NCBI GenBank assembly: GCA_963662155.1
Contig: OY759269.1
Span: 12,303,574 to 12,367,573, forward strand
DNA from: Lamellibrachia columna
Lineage: Eukaryota > Annelida > Polychaeta > Sabellida > Siboglinidae
Length of the DNA: 64,000 nucleotides
Reading direction: 5' to 3'
The notes beneath the pieces were generated by a model. That model saw nothing but the letters and a program-made list of their open reading frames with translations. It was not told where the DNA came from and ran no database searches. Of this stretch, positions 12,147 through 22,899 are shown in pieces (position 1 is the first letter of the stretch; the number at the start of each line of letters is the position of its first letter). A program made the translations under genes and the position numbers.

Positions 12147-12951
12147 TCAGGTTATGTGTTCTCCACTGCAGGACTCAGTTGTTTCCTCTGAGCGAGTCAT
12201 GTACCAGACAGGTGAGCTTGGAGTCTCTGTAGGAAAGGTGGCATCCCTTCTTGGCCTTACCCCCCAGTCAAAGTGGCTGCCATATTAGCGATCAAGTTTT
12301 GTTTAGTAGCAATCTCCCTGACCCATTGAAATAACTTAGAAGTTGGTGAATGTATAAATGCCAACAATTAAGCTTTTTCAATTACAATGAATTAATTAAT
12401 GTCATGTTTATTTTACATACGACATAAGAATTATATTTGTAATTTATGTCTAAAAATTGTATTTTGAATGCTAACTGTGACTGTGTTATGCTGTTTTTTT
12501 CGTGAAATACACACTTCCAATCCAGAATCAAGCATGTCCGAGACTAGCATGTTATATCAACTGACCAGTCCACAGTTGATAGAGATGCCCTACTTGGTGC
12601 AGTTACCTGTCGCTCCAGTGCACTTCAGTCGCTCCGAGCAAGCAAGGTCAATGAAGTTGAACTTGGCAGCCAGAGTCTCAAAGTCAGTGAACATCTCTGT
12701 TGTGTGCTGTTCCTTCCTGTCGTCTGGCATCTGTGAGCACACAGGGAGGAAACTGAGAGTCAGTCACTCATGTTTCACTAAACCTTTGCAGTTGCTATGG
12801 TAAACAAACATTTATGATAACTTTGGAGCTGTCGAAAAGTAATGCAATTATGCATACTCGTACAAAATATTTACTAAATGCATGCTTAAAACTATGCTAT
12901 TCACAGTACCTGCCTTGACTTTTGTGTTGTTGTGGAGTTTGGGGGAAATAC
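12147..12951 (-). CDS. Last three exons of an unidentified host gene
   Basis: Three minus-strand blocks splice together with consistent phases. 12951-12910 (42 bp) follows the acceptor ttttgtag and ends CAG|gtactg. 12730-12607 (124 bp) follows ctcacag and ends ACAG|gtaact. 12236-12147 follows the pyrimidine-rich acceptor cacctttcctacag and ends in a TGA stop. The joins are phase 0, then phase 1. The middle exon encodes a globular-looking segment ([20 protein letters not shown], then [11 protein letters not shown]). The last encodes a polar tail beginning [13 protein letters not shown] do not recognise the protein. Upstream exons, which would lie beyond 12951, were not found. The agreement of three splice pairs with open frames is the main support. 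An ATG opens the middle exon, but it is probably internal. Confidence 0.5.
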
Positions 12952-13189
12952 CTACAAAACAAATATTGACTGCATTTATTTGTTACAAAAGCAGTTAGCA
13001 AGGATTATCAGCAATGTACACTATTACCATCATACAAATGAATTATCTTGTGAACTGCATAAATAAATAAATTATTGATAATATTATTATATAATCTGAT
13101 TTTGTAAAACTAAAAACTCCCATCATGTGTGAAGTAAAACAAAACGTTGTTACCAAATAATCTGCTGGGAGGAGACTATAGATGTCTCG

Positions 13190-13948
13190 TTATGGTACTA
13201 GACATGACTGGAGCAATATCCAATCATGCATGCATTTACTGCAGAGTCCATTCAAATGACCGAGGGGATGTGACTAAATATGAAGACTTATTGCGGTGAA
13301 GATGTGGTAAGGCCAATACATGACATTTCTGAACATGCACGTAGTAGTTCGTATGGATGTAGGTATGTACCATTTGTGAGTCTTCCCTTCACTCATGGAG
13401 TCATGGATGAACTGCATATGATGCTTTGAGTTACTGACAGACGTATAGCTAATCTCATAGAAGATGTCACTGATTATGCTAAGGAAAGAATGGCATTTTC
13501 TCAAAATCCAATGTTGTACACCTCATTGATTTGCTTAAATGCATCAAATTGTGTGGTGTCAGTTTTAGAACATAGGAAGATGTATCTGGGAATGGGATGG
13601 ATAGACTTTAATTCATAAGTTTGATGGGGAAGAGAAGAAAAACTTCTCAAACACCTACCTTCATGCCTAGCAGAAAGGGATGCATTACATCCTAACTCAA
13701 AATACAGTTGTTGAATTTTGGGAGAAATGTCAAGAATTGTATGCAGCTATCAACCTTGAATACAGCAATGTAGGTGCTGTTGAATCAGCTAGTATATTCA
13801 TGTTATATAAAACCCTTAAAGGAAGGAGAAAAGAGTATGAAACTAAAAGGGTCACTCCACATATGCATTGTATTGTTTACCATATTCCTAGGAACAGCTT
13901 GAAAATAAAAAGTTCAGTGCTCATGGGATGGAAAAATTTAAGTTAATT
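13190..13948 (+). pseudogene. Decayed transposon-associated ORF
   Basis: In shifting plus-strand frames the translation gives LPFTHGVMDELHMML and RRIANLIEDVTDYAKERMAF (about 13380-13500), then LLKHLPSCLAERDALHPNSK (about 13645-13705). A final open stretch from 13680 contains EFWEKCQELYAAINLEYSN and ends RVTPHMHCIVYHIP plus a short tail. This order (DELH motif, a CLAERD-like segment, an FW-x-x-x-QELY helix, TPxMHCxVYHxP) resembles a repetitive uncharacterised protein family common in invertebrate genomes that I take to be transposon-borne. Several frameshifts and stops make it non-functional. The family name is uncertain. Confidence 0.4.
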
Positions 13949-14343
13949 TAATTAATAAAAATTAAGTATATGCATAAACAACACTAAAATAAAATTTAAG
14001 CATGTTCAAGTACTCTAAAGGTATCTTTGAAGCAACTGCACTTCCATAGTTTTAGATACGGTACTGTATTACTATTCAGATGAAAATTTTCTCAGTGCCT
14101 CGTAATATTTTATTAATATTATAAATGATAATTTGACAGTATGGTAGAAGCAAATCGTGTATGTACTCTTTTGGTGAATATGCGATGGTGTTAATTGATC
14201 TGTTCGGTTCTGATACAATGTTCTTTAAGTATTATTATGTTATTACGTTATTTAACTTGAGTTCCCTCAACATAAAACTTGAATTACATCTGTCATCATC
14301 ATTCGTGCTGTAACCAACAATATTCATATTCCGAACTGTGATC
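13949..14343. other. Unassigned AT-rich sequence
   Basis: I see no gene, repeat or element in this stretch between the decayed transposon ORF and the 36-bp minisatellite. Confidence 0.5.
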
Positions 14344-14745
14344 AAAATCAGCACCCTTCAGAACTGTGATCAAAGTCAGCACCCTTCTGATCTTTGAACA
14401 AAGTCAGCACTCTTATGAACAGTAATCCGTCAGCAGCCTTATGAACTGTGATCATGCCCCCAAAGTCAACACCTTTGTGACTTGTGATCATGCCCTCAAA
14501 GTCAGCACCCTTATGACCCGTGATCATGCCCTCGAGGTCAGCACCCTTATGACCTGTGATAATGCCCTGAAGGTCAGCAACCTTATGACCTGTGATCATG
14601 CCCTCGAGGTCAGCACCCTTATGACCTATGATCATGCCCTCAAAGTCTGCACCTTTTTTTGTAATCATGCCCACGAAGTCAGCACTCTTATGACCTGTGA
14701 TCATGCTCTCGAGATCAGCACCCTTATGACCTGTGATTAAACATG
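14344..14745. repeat. 36-bp minisatellite, about 11 copies
   Basis: The unit is cagcacccttatgacctgtg followed by atcatgccctcgaggt. Because 36 is a multiple of three, long frames stay open on both strands: minus gives a 12-residue repeat GHKGADLEGMIT and plus gives a repeat near MTCDHALEVSTL. Nothing else (splice sites, flanking coding sequence, a known domain) supports either as protein. The first units at 14344-14440 are shorter and diverged. Confidence 0.85.
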
Positions 14746-15122
14746 TTTCTTTTCGAAATAATTTGATGTGTGACACTATAAGAAACAGCCGCTATCCCCT
14801 CTCCTCCAATTAAGACACCAGTTTCATGTTGTACCACACATTGGTTTTTTTGAGAATCAGATCAGAAATGATACTCATCTCCAACTGTTGACAGTAGAAA
14901 CTCATGTGGCAGTTAAACAAGTTTTTACAAGTGTCACTTAGGTCACTGACCTTGACTTTTGACCTGATAGACTCAAAATGAGTAAACTCTGATTTTAATC
15001 AAATTTGACCATTAGTAAGGTCATTGCATCAACAAGTTCCATTAAAGAATTAGAATGGGTCCATTGTAAGTTCTTGAGATACAACAACTTGAAGTTAGGA
15101 TGGTGGCAATTTTACAATTTTG

Positions 15123-16206
15123 TTTAACAAGATTTAACAAGATTTGCCATCCAAGCCAAAGGCCCAGATGGCAAGTGGACAAGGAAGCCATTGGCTTATC
15201 GAGAGTCCAACAATGTTCATCTACTTATAACCCGCCCTCCTGAGATATGTGTCAACCTTGTTTTTAAACATATTCACGCTGCTAGCAGTTACACAATCTG
15301 TAGACAATTTGTTCCATTCATTTATTGTCCTCTGTGAGAACGAGTGCTTCCTGATGTCCAATCTACATTGATCCTTTACTAATTTTACCTCATGTCCTCT
15401 AGTTCTGCTATCCTTCTTGAGTGAGATAAACATATTTCTATCAATATTTTCATACCCATTCAATATCTTAAAAACTTCAATCTGATCTCCTCTTAACCTC
15501 CTTGTCTCTAGAGTTGTTAAACCACATTCTTTCAGGCGTTCTTCATAACTAAGGTCTCTCAGTTCTGGAATCATTTTAGTTGCTCTCCTTTGTATGCGTT
15601 CAAGCGTATCTATATCTTTCTTACGATATGGTCTCCATGCTTGTATACAGTATTCTAAATGAGGTCTAACTATTGCTTTATAAAGAGGTATAATTAACTT
15701 TTTTCCCTTGTATGTTATGTTTCTTCTAATCAATCCAAGAATTTGATTACCCTTTGAAGCTGCAATACCACACTGCTCTGAAACTTTCATATCAGCGCTT
15801 ATTGTAACTCCTAAGTTGATTGAACAACTTCTGCCATTTCTCAGACCATTTCACTAATCTGTCTAGATCGTTTTGTAAATGTTGTTTATCACCATCAGTA
15901 TTAACCTTTCTAAACAGTTTTGTGTCATCCGCAAATTTCAGTACGTTACTTGTTATACTGTCGTCCAAGTCATTGATATAAATTAAGAACAATATAGGTC
16001 CTAATACTGATCCTTGAGGTACCCCACTCAAAACCGATTTCCAATTTGAAACTTCTCCATCTACTACAACTCGTTGTCTTCTGTCAGTCAGCCATTGTTC
16101 TATCCAGTCAGTTATGCTGTCCCCGATACCATGGGCTTTTAATTTATGTAGTAATCTTTGATGTGGCACTTTGTCAAAAGCTTTCTGAAAATCTAAGTAG
16201 ATAATT
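15123..16206 (-). mobile_element. CR1 clade LINE, 5'-truncated copy A
   Basis: On the minus strand this is the 3' part of a CR1-type non-LTR retrotransposon, nearly identical to 31721-32890. Reverse transcriptase motifs include SGVPQGSVLGPILFLIYIND and KFADDTKLF (catalytic YADD-type box). The typical CR1 C-terminus follows (RPHLEYCIQAW, LERIQRRATKM, RTRGHEVKLVK, DIRKHSFSQRTINEWNKL). The element stops at 16206, a usual 5' truncation. Compared with copy B it lacks 99 bp at about 15816, replaced by ttga, which shifts the frame. The 3' end carries about two units of the 10-bp tail aacaagattt (minus strand AAATCTTGTT). Confidence 0.9.
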
Positions 16207-16231
16207 GTTAACAGGTTACCATTCTTATCAG

Positions 16232-16285
16232 ACTAGCTGGCATCATATTGCAGCCCAGACTAGCTGGCATCATATTGCAGCCAGC
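16232..16285 (+). repeat. Two-copy 27-bp tandem duplication
   Basis: The sequence tagctggcatcatattgcag occurs at 16234 and again at 16261, giving a 27-bp period. It lies just upstream of the truncated end of CR1 copy A. Confidence 0.75.
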
Positions 16286-16689
16286 CTGGGAGGGTTTCAC
16301 ATTACAGCCCACTTGGAGGCATTCTGTTTATCTTTGGGACAGTGGAAGTGTCAGGGGTCATACACAGCACAGGGCCCAAGGATCTGGTAACAGGTATCAT
16401 ATCAGCCCAATGGATCTGACAGGGGACTGATGCTCAGCTGTGTGCTTTACAATAGGATTTACAAACCTAACTCAAATGGTGCAAATTATATAATAGACAT
16501 CAGTGTTAATAAATTCGTCACAAGCAGAAAAGGCGTATTTCACACTTATAATACAATGTTCCGAAAACAAACAAAAAATAGTCACAGAAGCATTCTGCTG
16601 GGTTGAGTAGAACGATAACTGATGTGGCCGTCGGTCGCATAATCTCACCGGCAGCAGAATACGTTCGACCGCAGTGATGTCGAGGTTGT

Positions 16690-17005
16690 TGTCGGCTGGA
16701 CGATAGTAGGCCAGATGTCAACAGATCGTGGAGACGGCGATGTTTCGTGACGACGGCTGACGCGGACGCTCTGATGTCACACACGGGGAAGACAGTTGAA
16801 CGGTCAGCTGGACGTACAGTATGTCAGCCGGCAATATGTCGTGGAGACGGCTAACGTGTCGTGCCGACGGCTTACGTGTCGTGATGACAGCTTGTGCGGA
16901 CGCACTGGTGTCGCGCGCGCGGGGAAGGCAGTTGAACAGTCGGCTGAACGCTCTGTAAGTCGGCCGTCAACATGACGTGGAGACGACGAACGTGTCGTGG
17001 ACGGT
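16690..17005. repeat. GC-rich imperfect tandem units
   Basis: Two related blocks of roughly 150 bp (about 16740-16860 and 16890-17000) share gcagttgaacagtcggctg-like and cgtggagacg-cgaacgtgtcg-like segments, separated by a shorter repeat of cttacgtgtcgtg. The segment is much richer in CpG than its surroundings. Short minus-strand frames here follow the repeat and show no known domain. The copy boundaries are approximate. Confidence 0.5.
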
Positions 17006-18025
17006 CCCATTACGTTGATACCCCTTTTAATATAATGTACCACGCCAAAAGCGAAAACATCATGGGTACAATTATTGCATAACCTGTTCACGCCCCATGC
17101 CTAACAATAAACTTCCAATGTGGGCTCCCACACCACACTTGGATACTATTATTGCATAACTTGTTGATGCAATTCGTGTATATACACTCTAACATTTACC
17201 TCACCATATCCAGGAAAATAGTTCATATAATAGCAATTCGCAGAAATTCGACATTATGACACCTACCTGTGTAAACACACAAAGTGGGGATAGGCAACAG
17301 CGATCCGATTGAAGTGGTCCTTGATACTGTTTACTCTAGGTTCACCAAAATTGTTTTTGGCTACCGCAACACCTGTAAAAAGACCTCAAATAAAGGTACG
17401 TTGGTATACAGCAAGCTATCCAGTCCATGGGATTGTTCAACGTGCTTACCATCGAGGTACTGAGATTAATGGTGATAACACAAGTCACAATACAATGGTG
17501 AGATAGGACTGTCAATCATTAATAATCGCACGTGCCCATTAAATTATATGCGCACATAGGCTTAGGTGGTTAGTCTTGATATCGAAAAAAAAATTATAAC
17601 CTACTGCCATGATTTGGCATGTACCAACTACAAATCAGCATAACTAAATAGATTACTGTAATTGTATTTAGTCTGAAAAATAAAATGATACTCTGTAATA
17701 AATAATATATCCGTATAACATGGATAGGTTATATTAATAAAATACATTCATGTTGTTTATAAAGAAATAGTAATAATACTGTCATAGTGCCATGGAAACT
17801 GGATACGTAGGTTCAGGCTACTTGAAGGTGTGCAAGTGTGCAAGTGCCAGACAGTGCTTACGTCATTTGACGCAGCAGTGTCTCGGGAATGTCCGCAGGC
17901 GTCAAACATGGCGCACCTTGAAACATGCGTCCTGTTTACTTCGTACTTGATGGACAACAACCTGAGTGTCTTTGTACAGGATATTCCTATTGAAAGACCA
18001 ACAGTCAGAAATCAGTTCATTTTTT
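17006..18025. other. Unassigned sequence
   Basis: No convincing gene or element was found. Short open frames occur on both strands between 17300 and 18000, without recognisable domains or paired splice sites. Confidence 0.5.
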
Positions 18026-18484
18026 TCAAAGTTCATACAGAAGTTCAGAACGAGTTTTCGTGAGGTCTTCATTCACAAATAAACGAAGGTTTAGACCCGA
18101 GGCTGTATTGTGCTGTTTTAGGTTGATTCGAGCTCTGTATATAGCGTCCCTCCGACGTTCGCTATTTAGTGTAATAATTGTAGTGCGTGGTCGCCCGCCA
18201 TCCGTTTTAGGGCGGCCAATTCTGTGCGCACGCTCAATCTCGTGAGACTGCATGACTGGGGTTAACTTCATATGATCATTGACAATGTCTAGGAATGCAT
18301 TTTCAATTTCACCAATACCTACAGATTCGGGTATTCCTTCTATTCTCAAATTGGATCTTCTAGGATATTGCTCGATGCTGTCGTTGGCCGATTCTAACAA
18401 GTCGACTCTACTTTCAAGTGCTTTGATCTTCTCGTCCTTCTCTTTCACAGTTTGTTTTAGTTGCTCAGTTTTATTACGTAACAT
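18026..18484 (-). pseudogene. LINE ORF1-type protein fragment
   Basis: The 152-residue frame starts with a heptad-like charged segment (KQTVKEKDEKIKALESRVDL, a coiled coil). An RNA-binding-type core follows: RRSNLRIEGIPESV, then IERAHRIGRPK, then RPRTTIITLNSERRRDAIYR, then LRLFVNEDLTKTR. This order of coiled coil, RRM-like domain and C-terminal domain is that of the ORF1 nucleic-acid chaperone of LINEs, which coats the element RNA. The C-terminus is cut off near 18055 and no reverse transcriptase follows, so it is a fragment. It is not obviously part of either CR1 copy in this window. Confidence 0.65.
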
Positions 18485-18583
18485 TATATATCCTAATTTA
18501 CTTAAATATCTAATGCTTGTAATTCAAAATCCACTCAATGTGACTTACCAAAGCCATTACTGTGGATATACTGAAGGTGTGGT

Positions 18584-19098
18584 TCCACGTTCTCTATGGA
18601 GATGACCTTGAATGATGCCAAGGGCATCAAGCCAGGCTGTGTGCTGATCATGTCATGGAAATTAGCTGTGTCCTAACCGTATCCATCCAGACTAATATGA
18701 CTTTAGCTGTAATCATAATCAATGCTTCAATTTGGATTATTTGAAAAGAAAATCAAGCTTTCTCTTGTATAATTTTATTTTAAGTTACACAGCTGTGGAT
18801 ATAATAGTGCATAAATGCTATAAAAGTGACATGGTTATGATCCACGTTCTCTATGGAGATGACCTTGAATGATGCCAAGGGCATCAAGCCAGGCTGTGTG
18901 CTGATCATGTCATGGAAATTAGCTATGTCCTAACCGTATCCATCCAGACTAATATGACTTTAGCTGTAATCATAATCAATGCTTCAATTTGGATTATTTG
19001 AAAAAAAAATCAAGCTTTCTCTTGTATAATTTTATTTTAAGTTACACAACTGTGGATATAAGAGTGCATAAATGCTATAAAAGTGACATGGTTATGAT
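18584..19098 (+). repeat. Two-copy 257-bp tandem duplication
   Basis: The segment starting tccacgttctctatggagat occurs at 18584-18840 and again at 18841-19098, with only a handful of differences (ctgtgtcc/ctatgtcc, gaaaagaaaa/gaaaaaaaaa, acagctg/acaactg). The high identity marks a recent duplication. It has no coding content. Confidence 0.9.
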
Positions 19099-21538
19099 CA
19101 TTAAAAAAATAGCAACAACACGCTTTTTTAATGCCCTTACTAATATTTTCTTATTTTCTAGCATAAAAAACATGCACACTGTGTTTTATTTATCTGTTTT
19201 GTCACTGTTATAAGGCAAAGCATGTTAATCGTGATGACAAGTAAATATAAAGCTTTAGTTAGTTTTAATTATTACTACGAATATGGGTATATCAAGGACA
19301 CATTAGCTATACCGTGACCTTAATATACAAATCTCAACAACTGCTATATTTGCAAGATATTTATGAAATACACATCACAGTTTCATTCAAAAGATGACAA
19401 TTAAAATATGATGAAACAATATCCTCATAGAAATAGCGAATTGCTGGTGCAATTTTGCACATTTGCATAACATTTCATTTGTCCATATACTTATACAAAA
19501 CTATCTCCGCAGTGCAGCCACCGTGTGATTTACCTGCCAGTTCTGTGTCATGGCATGCCATACCCCGACCTTGCCTGTCATATTGAATGGAGCCAATGTG
19601 AGCGAAAAACCTTCCACGGTGAGAGATTTACCTGCAAGTTCTTTCATTGTATGCCACACCCCGACCTTGCAGTGTCATGGCGTGCCACACTCTGACCTTG
19701 CCTGTCCTACTGAGTGCTGCGAGTTGATTGCCAATGAAGAACAGGTTGTTCATGACAACATACATCTGGAATTTGCCTGCAGAGGGGAGATAACACTTTT
19801 ATTCAGTGAAGTAGCACGACGTTTTCACCTTACACTAAGCACAAATTTGAATAAAACAGTTGTTTATGGACCTGCTAAATGGATATATTTAATCCACATA
19901 AAAGTACATCTATCAATTTAGTCGACTGGACTAAAAAATTCAATTCAAATTTATTGTAACTCTATACAATAAGAACAAATACAAAGCAGAGCGAAGTCCT
20001 ATCTAATCGCATAAAGTGAACAATAGGGGAAGAACAATATGTAATGTTGTACTCCCTTTTAGTTTCATCAACTACAGTTTTGAGCTATGGGCGGTTTGGA
20101 ACATTTGTGCTTGGCGAAATAGATTTGTACTTAGCAGAGACCGAAAACTACATACAACTGCACGTGCAGTAATGTTACAGGAACTAGTTGCCCACCCAAC
20201 CAAATTACATTGTCGTTGTTCACAAGCTCTCTTCATTATAGGGGCATTGTTAGCATACATTGTTAGCATACTTCAGTATAGGGGCTGCCTCTGCGAAGTT
20301 ACAGAGGCAGTATGCGAAAAGAAGGACGCCTGGAAAGAAATAGAGAAGACCAAGGAGAGAGAAAATCAACTGGATTCAAGGATATACACACATACGCTTT
20401 TTTCAATCGTTATATACTATTTAAGACTAACATGACGTACACAATAATAATGGTGAAGGACATGGAGTCCACCAGTTAACCCGTGTGACAAGCGGTAATT
20501 AGTATACACGGTAATTAACGTCAACCCCACAAAGAATAATATAATGTGACTACAGGATGATGAACAAATCAAAATGGCAGGCCTAACTTAATTTCCATGT
20601 CTATGGTCGTGAATGAAAACCGGTCACATGCGTAAACATAACAAACCGCTATCGCCGTATCTTAATTTACCCATGTTATGGGTGGTCGCATAGGTTTGCA
20701 AAGTCAAAAACACGTATAGTGTTTAGGACTTTGCGAACTTATACTACCATCCCTTATTTGTCTGATGTCTACGGACATCTTTAAAACAACGATGCAATTA
20801 TAATACAATTTCATAAACATAATGCATATAATATAATTCTGAAGTTCTGAGTAATATCCCAAACAATCACAAATGTACATAGACATGAACGTTGTTTAGA
20901 CACAAACGTCAACAATTATGTCCAAACCAACGTGTTATTTTATGACAATTTTGAACTGACGTACGTCGCCTCTAAACAACATACTAACAGAGGTTCAGCC
21001 TGTGAAACATGTAAGTGGACGTGGACGTGTACATGTAGCTAGCGGCCCGTACGCTTACATTTTAATATCTACACATTCGCCGGTATTTCATTCCTTAGAC
21101 CTTGATATAATCCCATTCCTTCTACGAGAGAAGAAGGAACATTCCAGAAATGTTCCTGCATTATCAAACAGCACAATTGAAACACAGTTTCGTCACAGGG
21201 ATGGAACTTTTGCGTACACATTCCTCTTGGCAGGCGGCGATGCGTTGCTGGTTGACTTCTCAGAGTTCGTTCTGAACACCGTAAATAAGCGGTAGGTGAA
21301 ACATAACTATTGGCTTTCCACTTGGAGATACTTGCTTTCGTGATGGTCTAATAACGTGGATGTACCAAATATGGACCATGCTATCAAGTTCTTCTTAGAA
21401 GAGTGAGAAAGATAGAGAAAGTGAGAAAAAATAACAATATACGAAGATACTATTATAACGTACCATAGGCCTGCAAACTAAAATAAATAACGTGCAAAAC
21501 TATGACTTCTGATAAGCGGTGTGGTGGAATCTTGGAAT
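19099..21538. other. Unassigned sequence with minor repeats
   Basis: Around 19550-19700 a short motif near tgccacaccccgaccttgc appears three times. An AT-rich segment at 19938-19990 (ttcaattcaaatttattgta) resembles the 3' tail of a non-LTR element or SINE, but no body is visible. Frames of 97-139 codons at 20016-20435 and 21002-21295 have no recognisable domain, and I do not call them genes. Confidence 0.5.
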
Positions 21539-21829
<291 letters not shown>

Positions 21830-21832
<3 letters not shown>

Positions 21833-22631
21833 TTTGCAGAAGTCATCCCAGAAAACCACGTCGATTAATGCTAAAGATGTGACATTTGTTTATTTCATAG
21901 CTACAAACCAACTATCCCAGAAGCGAAAAAACCTTTGAGAAGGGAAATACGGAGTTGAGTACGTAAATCGTGTCTTTCCGTTGTCCCATAATTAATAATG
22001 TCTTATAATACAAGCAACCTAAATAATACAAGTGGTCTTAAATTACGACTGTTCATACAAATTTAAATTATTCTATTGGGTCACACCCTCATGAGAATAT
22101 ATAACTTCCATATTTTAAAAACAACATTGTTATGATAGTTATCATGCCTAATGTATGGAACAATAATTTGTTAACAGTGTTACGTAGTGGACAAAGGTTA
22201 ATCGTGGAGAGAATTCTATAGCGTTGGTAATTATTTTGACAAGGATGTTCGCAACTATGAATTCTGTAGGTCTGCCCAAGATGGGAGGAACATCGACCGC
22301 CGTGATGACGTTCGTCAAAGCCGTCTGTAATCGGTGAATATACACAAAAGCAGAGTTTTACGGGTGGCAAAAAGTTTGAAATTAATTGACAGTTTGTTTG
22401 CGTTTTCTGAATTCAGAGCCGTTCTACGAACTTTCGATTATCTAAAAAACAACATTGCCCACAACAACATTTGTTGCTTGATATTCCAGGACGGAATTAT
22501 ATACGGATGATTCTTGGTGAATGTGTGGTGATTGCGACAAACGGTGGCTCCATGCACATCCCGCAGCCTGAATAATCGAGGCTAATGAAATGGTTAGTGG
22601 CGCCACCGGTGGGGAATTTGGGGTTAAAGTG
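21830..22631. other. Unassigned sequence left of the Ty3/gypsy element
   Basis: No gene was recognised. The last five bases (22627-22631, AAGTG) are the left target-site duplication of the retrotransposon. Confidence 0.55.
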
Positions 22632-22805
22632 TGTTAGAATATGTGCATTCTGATAGTCCGATATAATTCAGACGCGCAACAAGTTATGTACGTTATATAA
22701 TGACATGCGCAGTCGAGCAGTTGCGACATCACCACCACGCCACGCTGGTTAATAAATTTGAGTTCTCTGATCATAAAGTGTTGATCTAGTACAAGAATCA
22801 AAATA
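22632..22805 (+). repeat. 5' LTR
   Basis: This 174-bp LTR contains a TATA-like gttatataatgac (about 22691-22703) and an AATAAA at about 22750, the expected core promoter and polyadenylation signal order for a compact LTR. It ends ATA where the 3' LTR has ACA. Confidence 0.95.
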
Positions 22806-22820
22806 TGGTGTCAGACAGTT
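22806..22820 (+). other. Primer binding site-like sequence
   Basis: TGGTGTCAGACAGTT follows the 5' LTR without spacing. The initial TGG is the usual start of a sequence complementary to a tRNA CCA end. I do not assign the tRNA. Confidence 0.6.
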
Positions 22821-22899
22821 CGTAGGACGGGTGAATGTCGAACTCGGTAGCACCAGGGAAGCAGGTGAGAACACTCTAGAAGTTGCCTGTGTGAGCAAA

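Noticed and set aside
12172..12211. Plus-strand exon-like block between ctccactgcag and gtgagctt
   Set aside because: The opposite strand gives a better supported terminal exon over the same bases, with a matching phase to two upstream exons.
14348..14776. 142-residue minus-strand frame
   Set aside because: Product of the 36-bp minisatellite, with no independent coding evidence.
16518..17091. Two minus-strand frames of 88 and 95 residues
   Set aside because: They lie in CpG-rich imperfect repeats and share no motif with known proteins.
19938..19990. SINE 3' tail
   Set aside because: Only an AT-rich end-like sequence is present. No tRNA-like head or second copy was found in the window.
20016..20435. 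139-residue plus-strand frame
   Set aside because: No recognisable domain, no splice partners, and irregular composition with a hydrophobic patch that chance can explain.
21002..21295. 97-residue plus-strand frame
   Set aside because: Looks partly protein-like but has no known motif or supporting neighbours.
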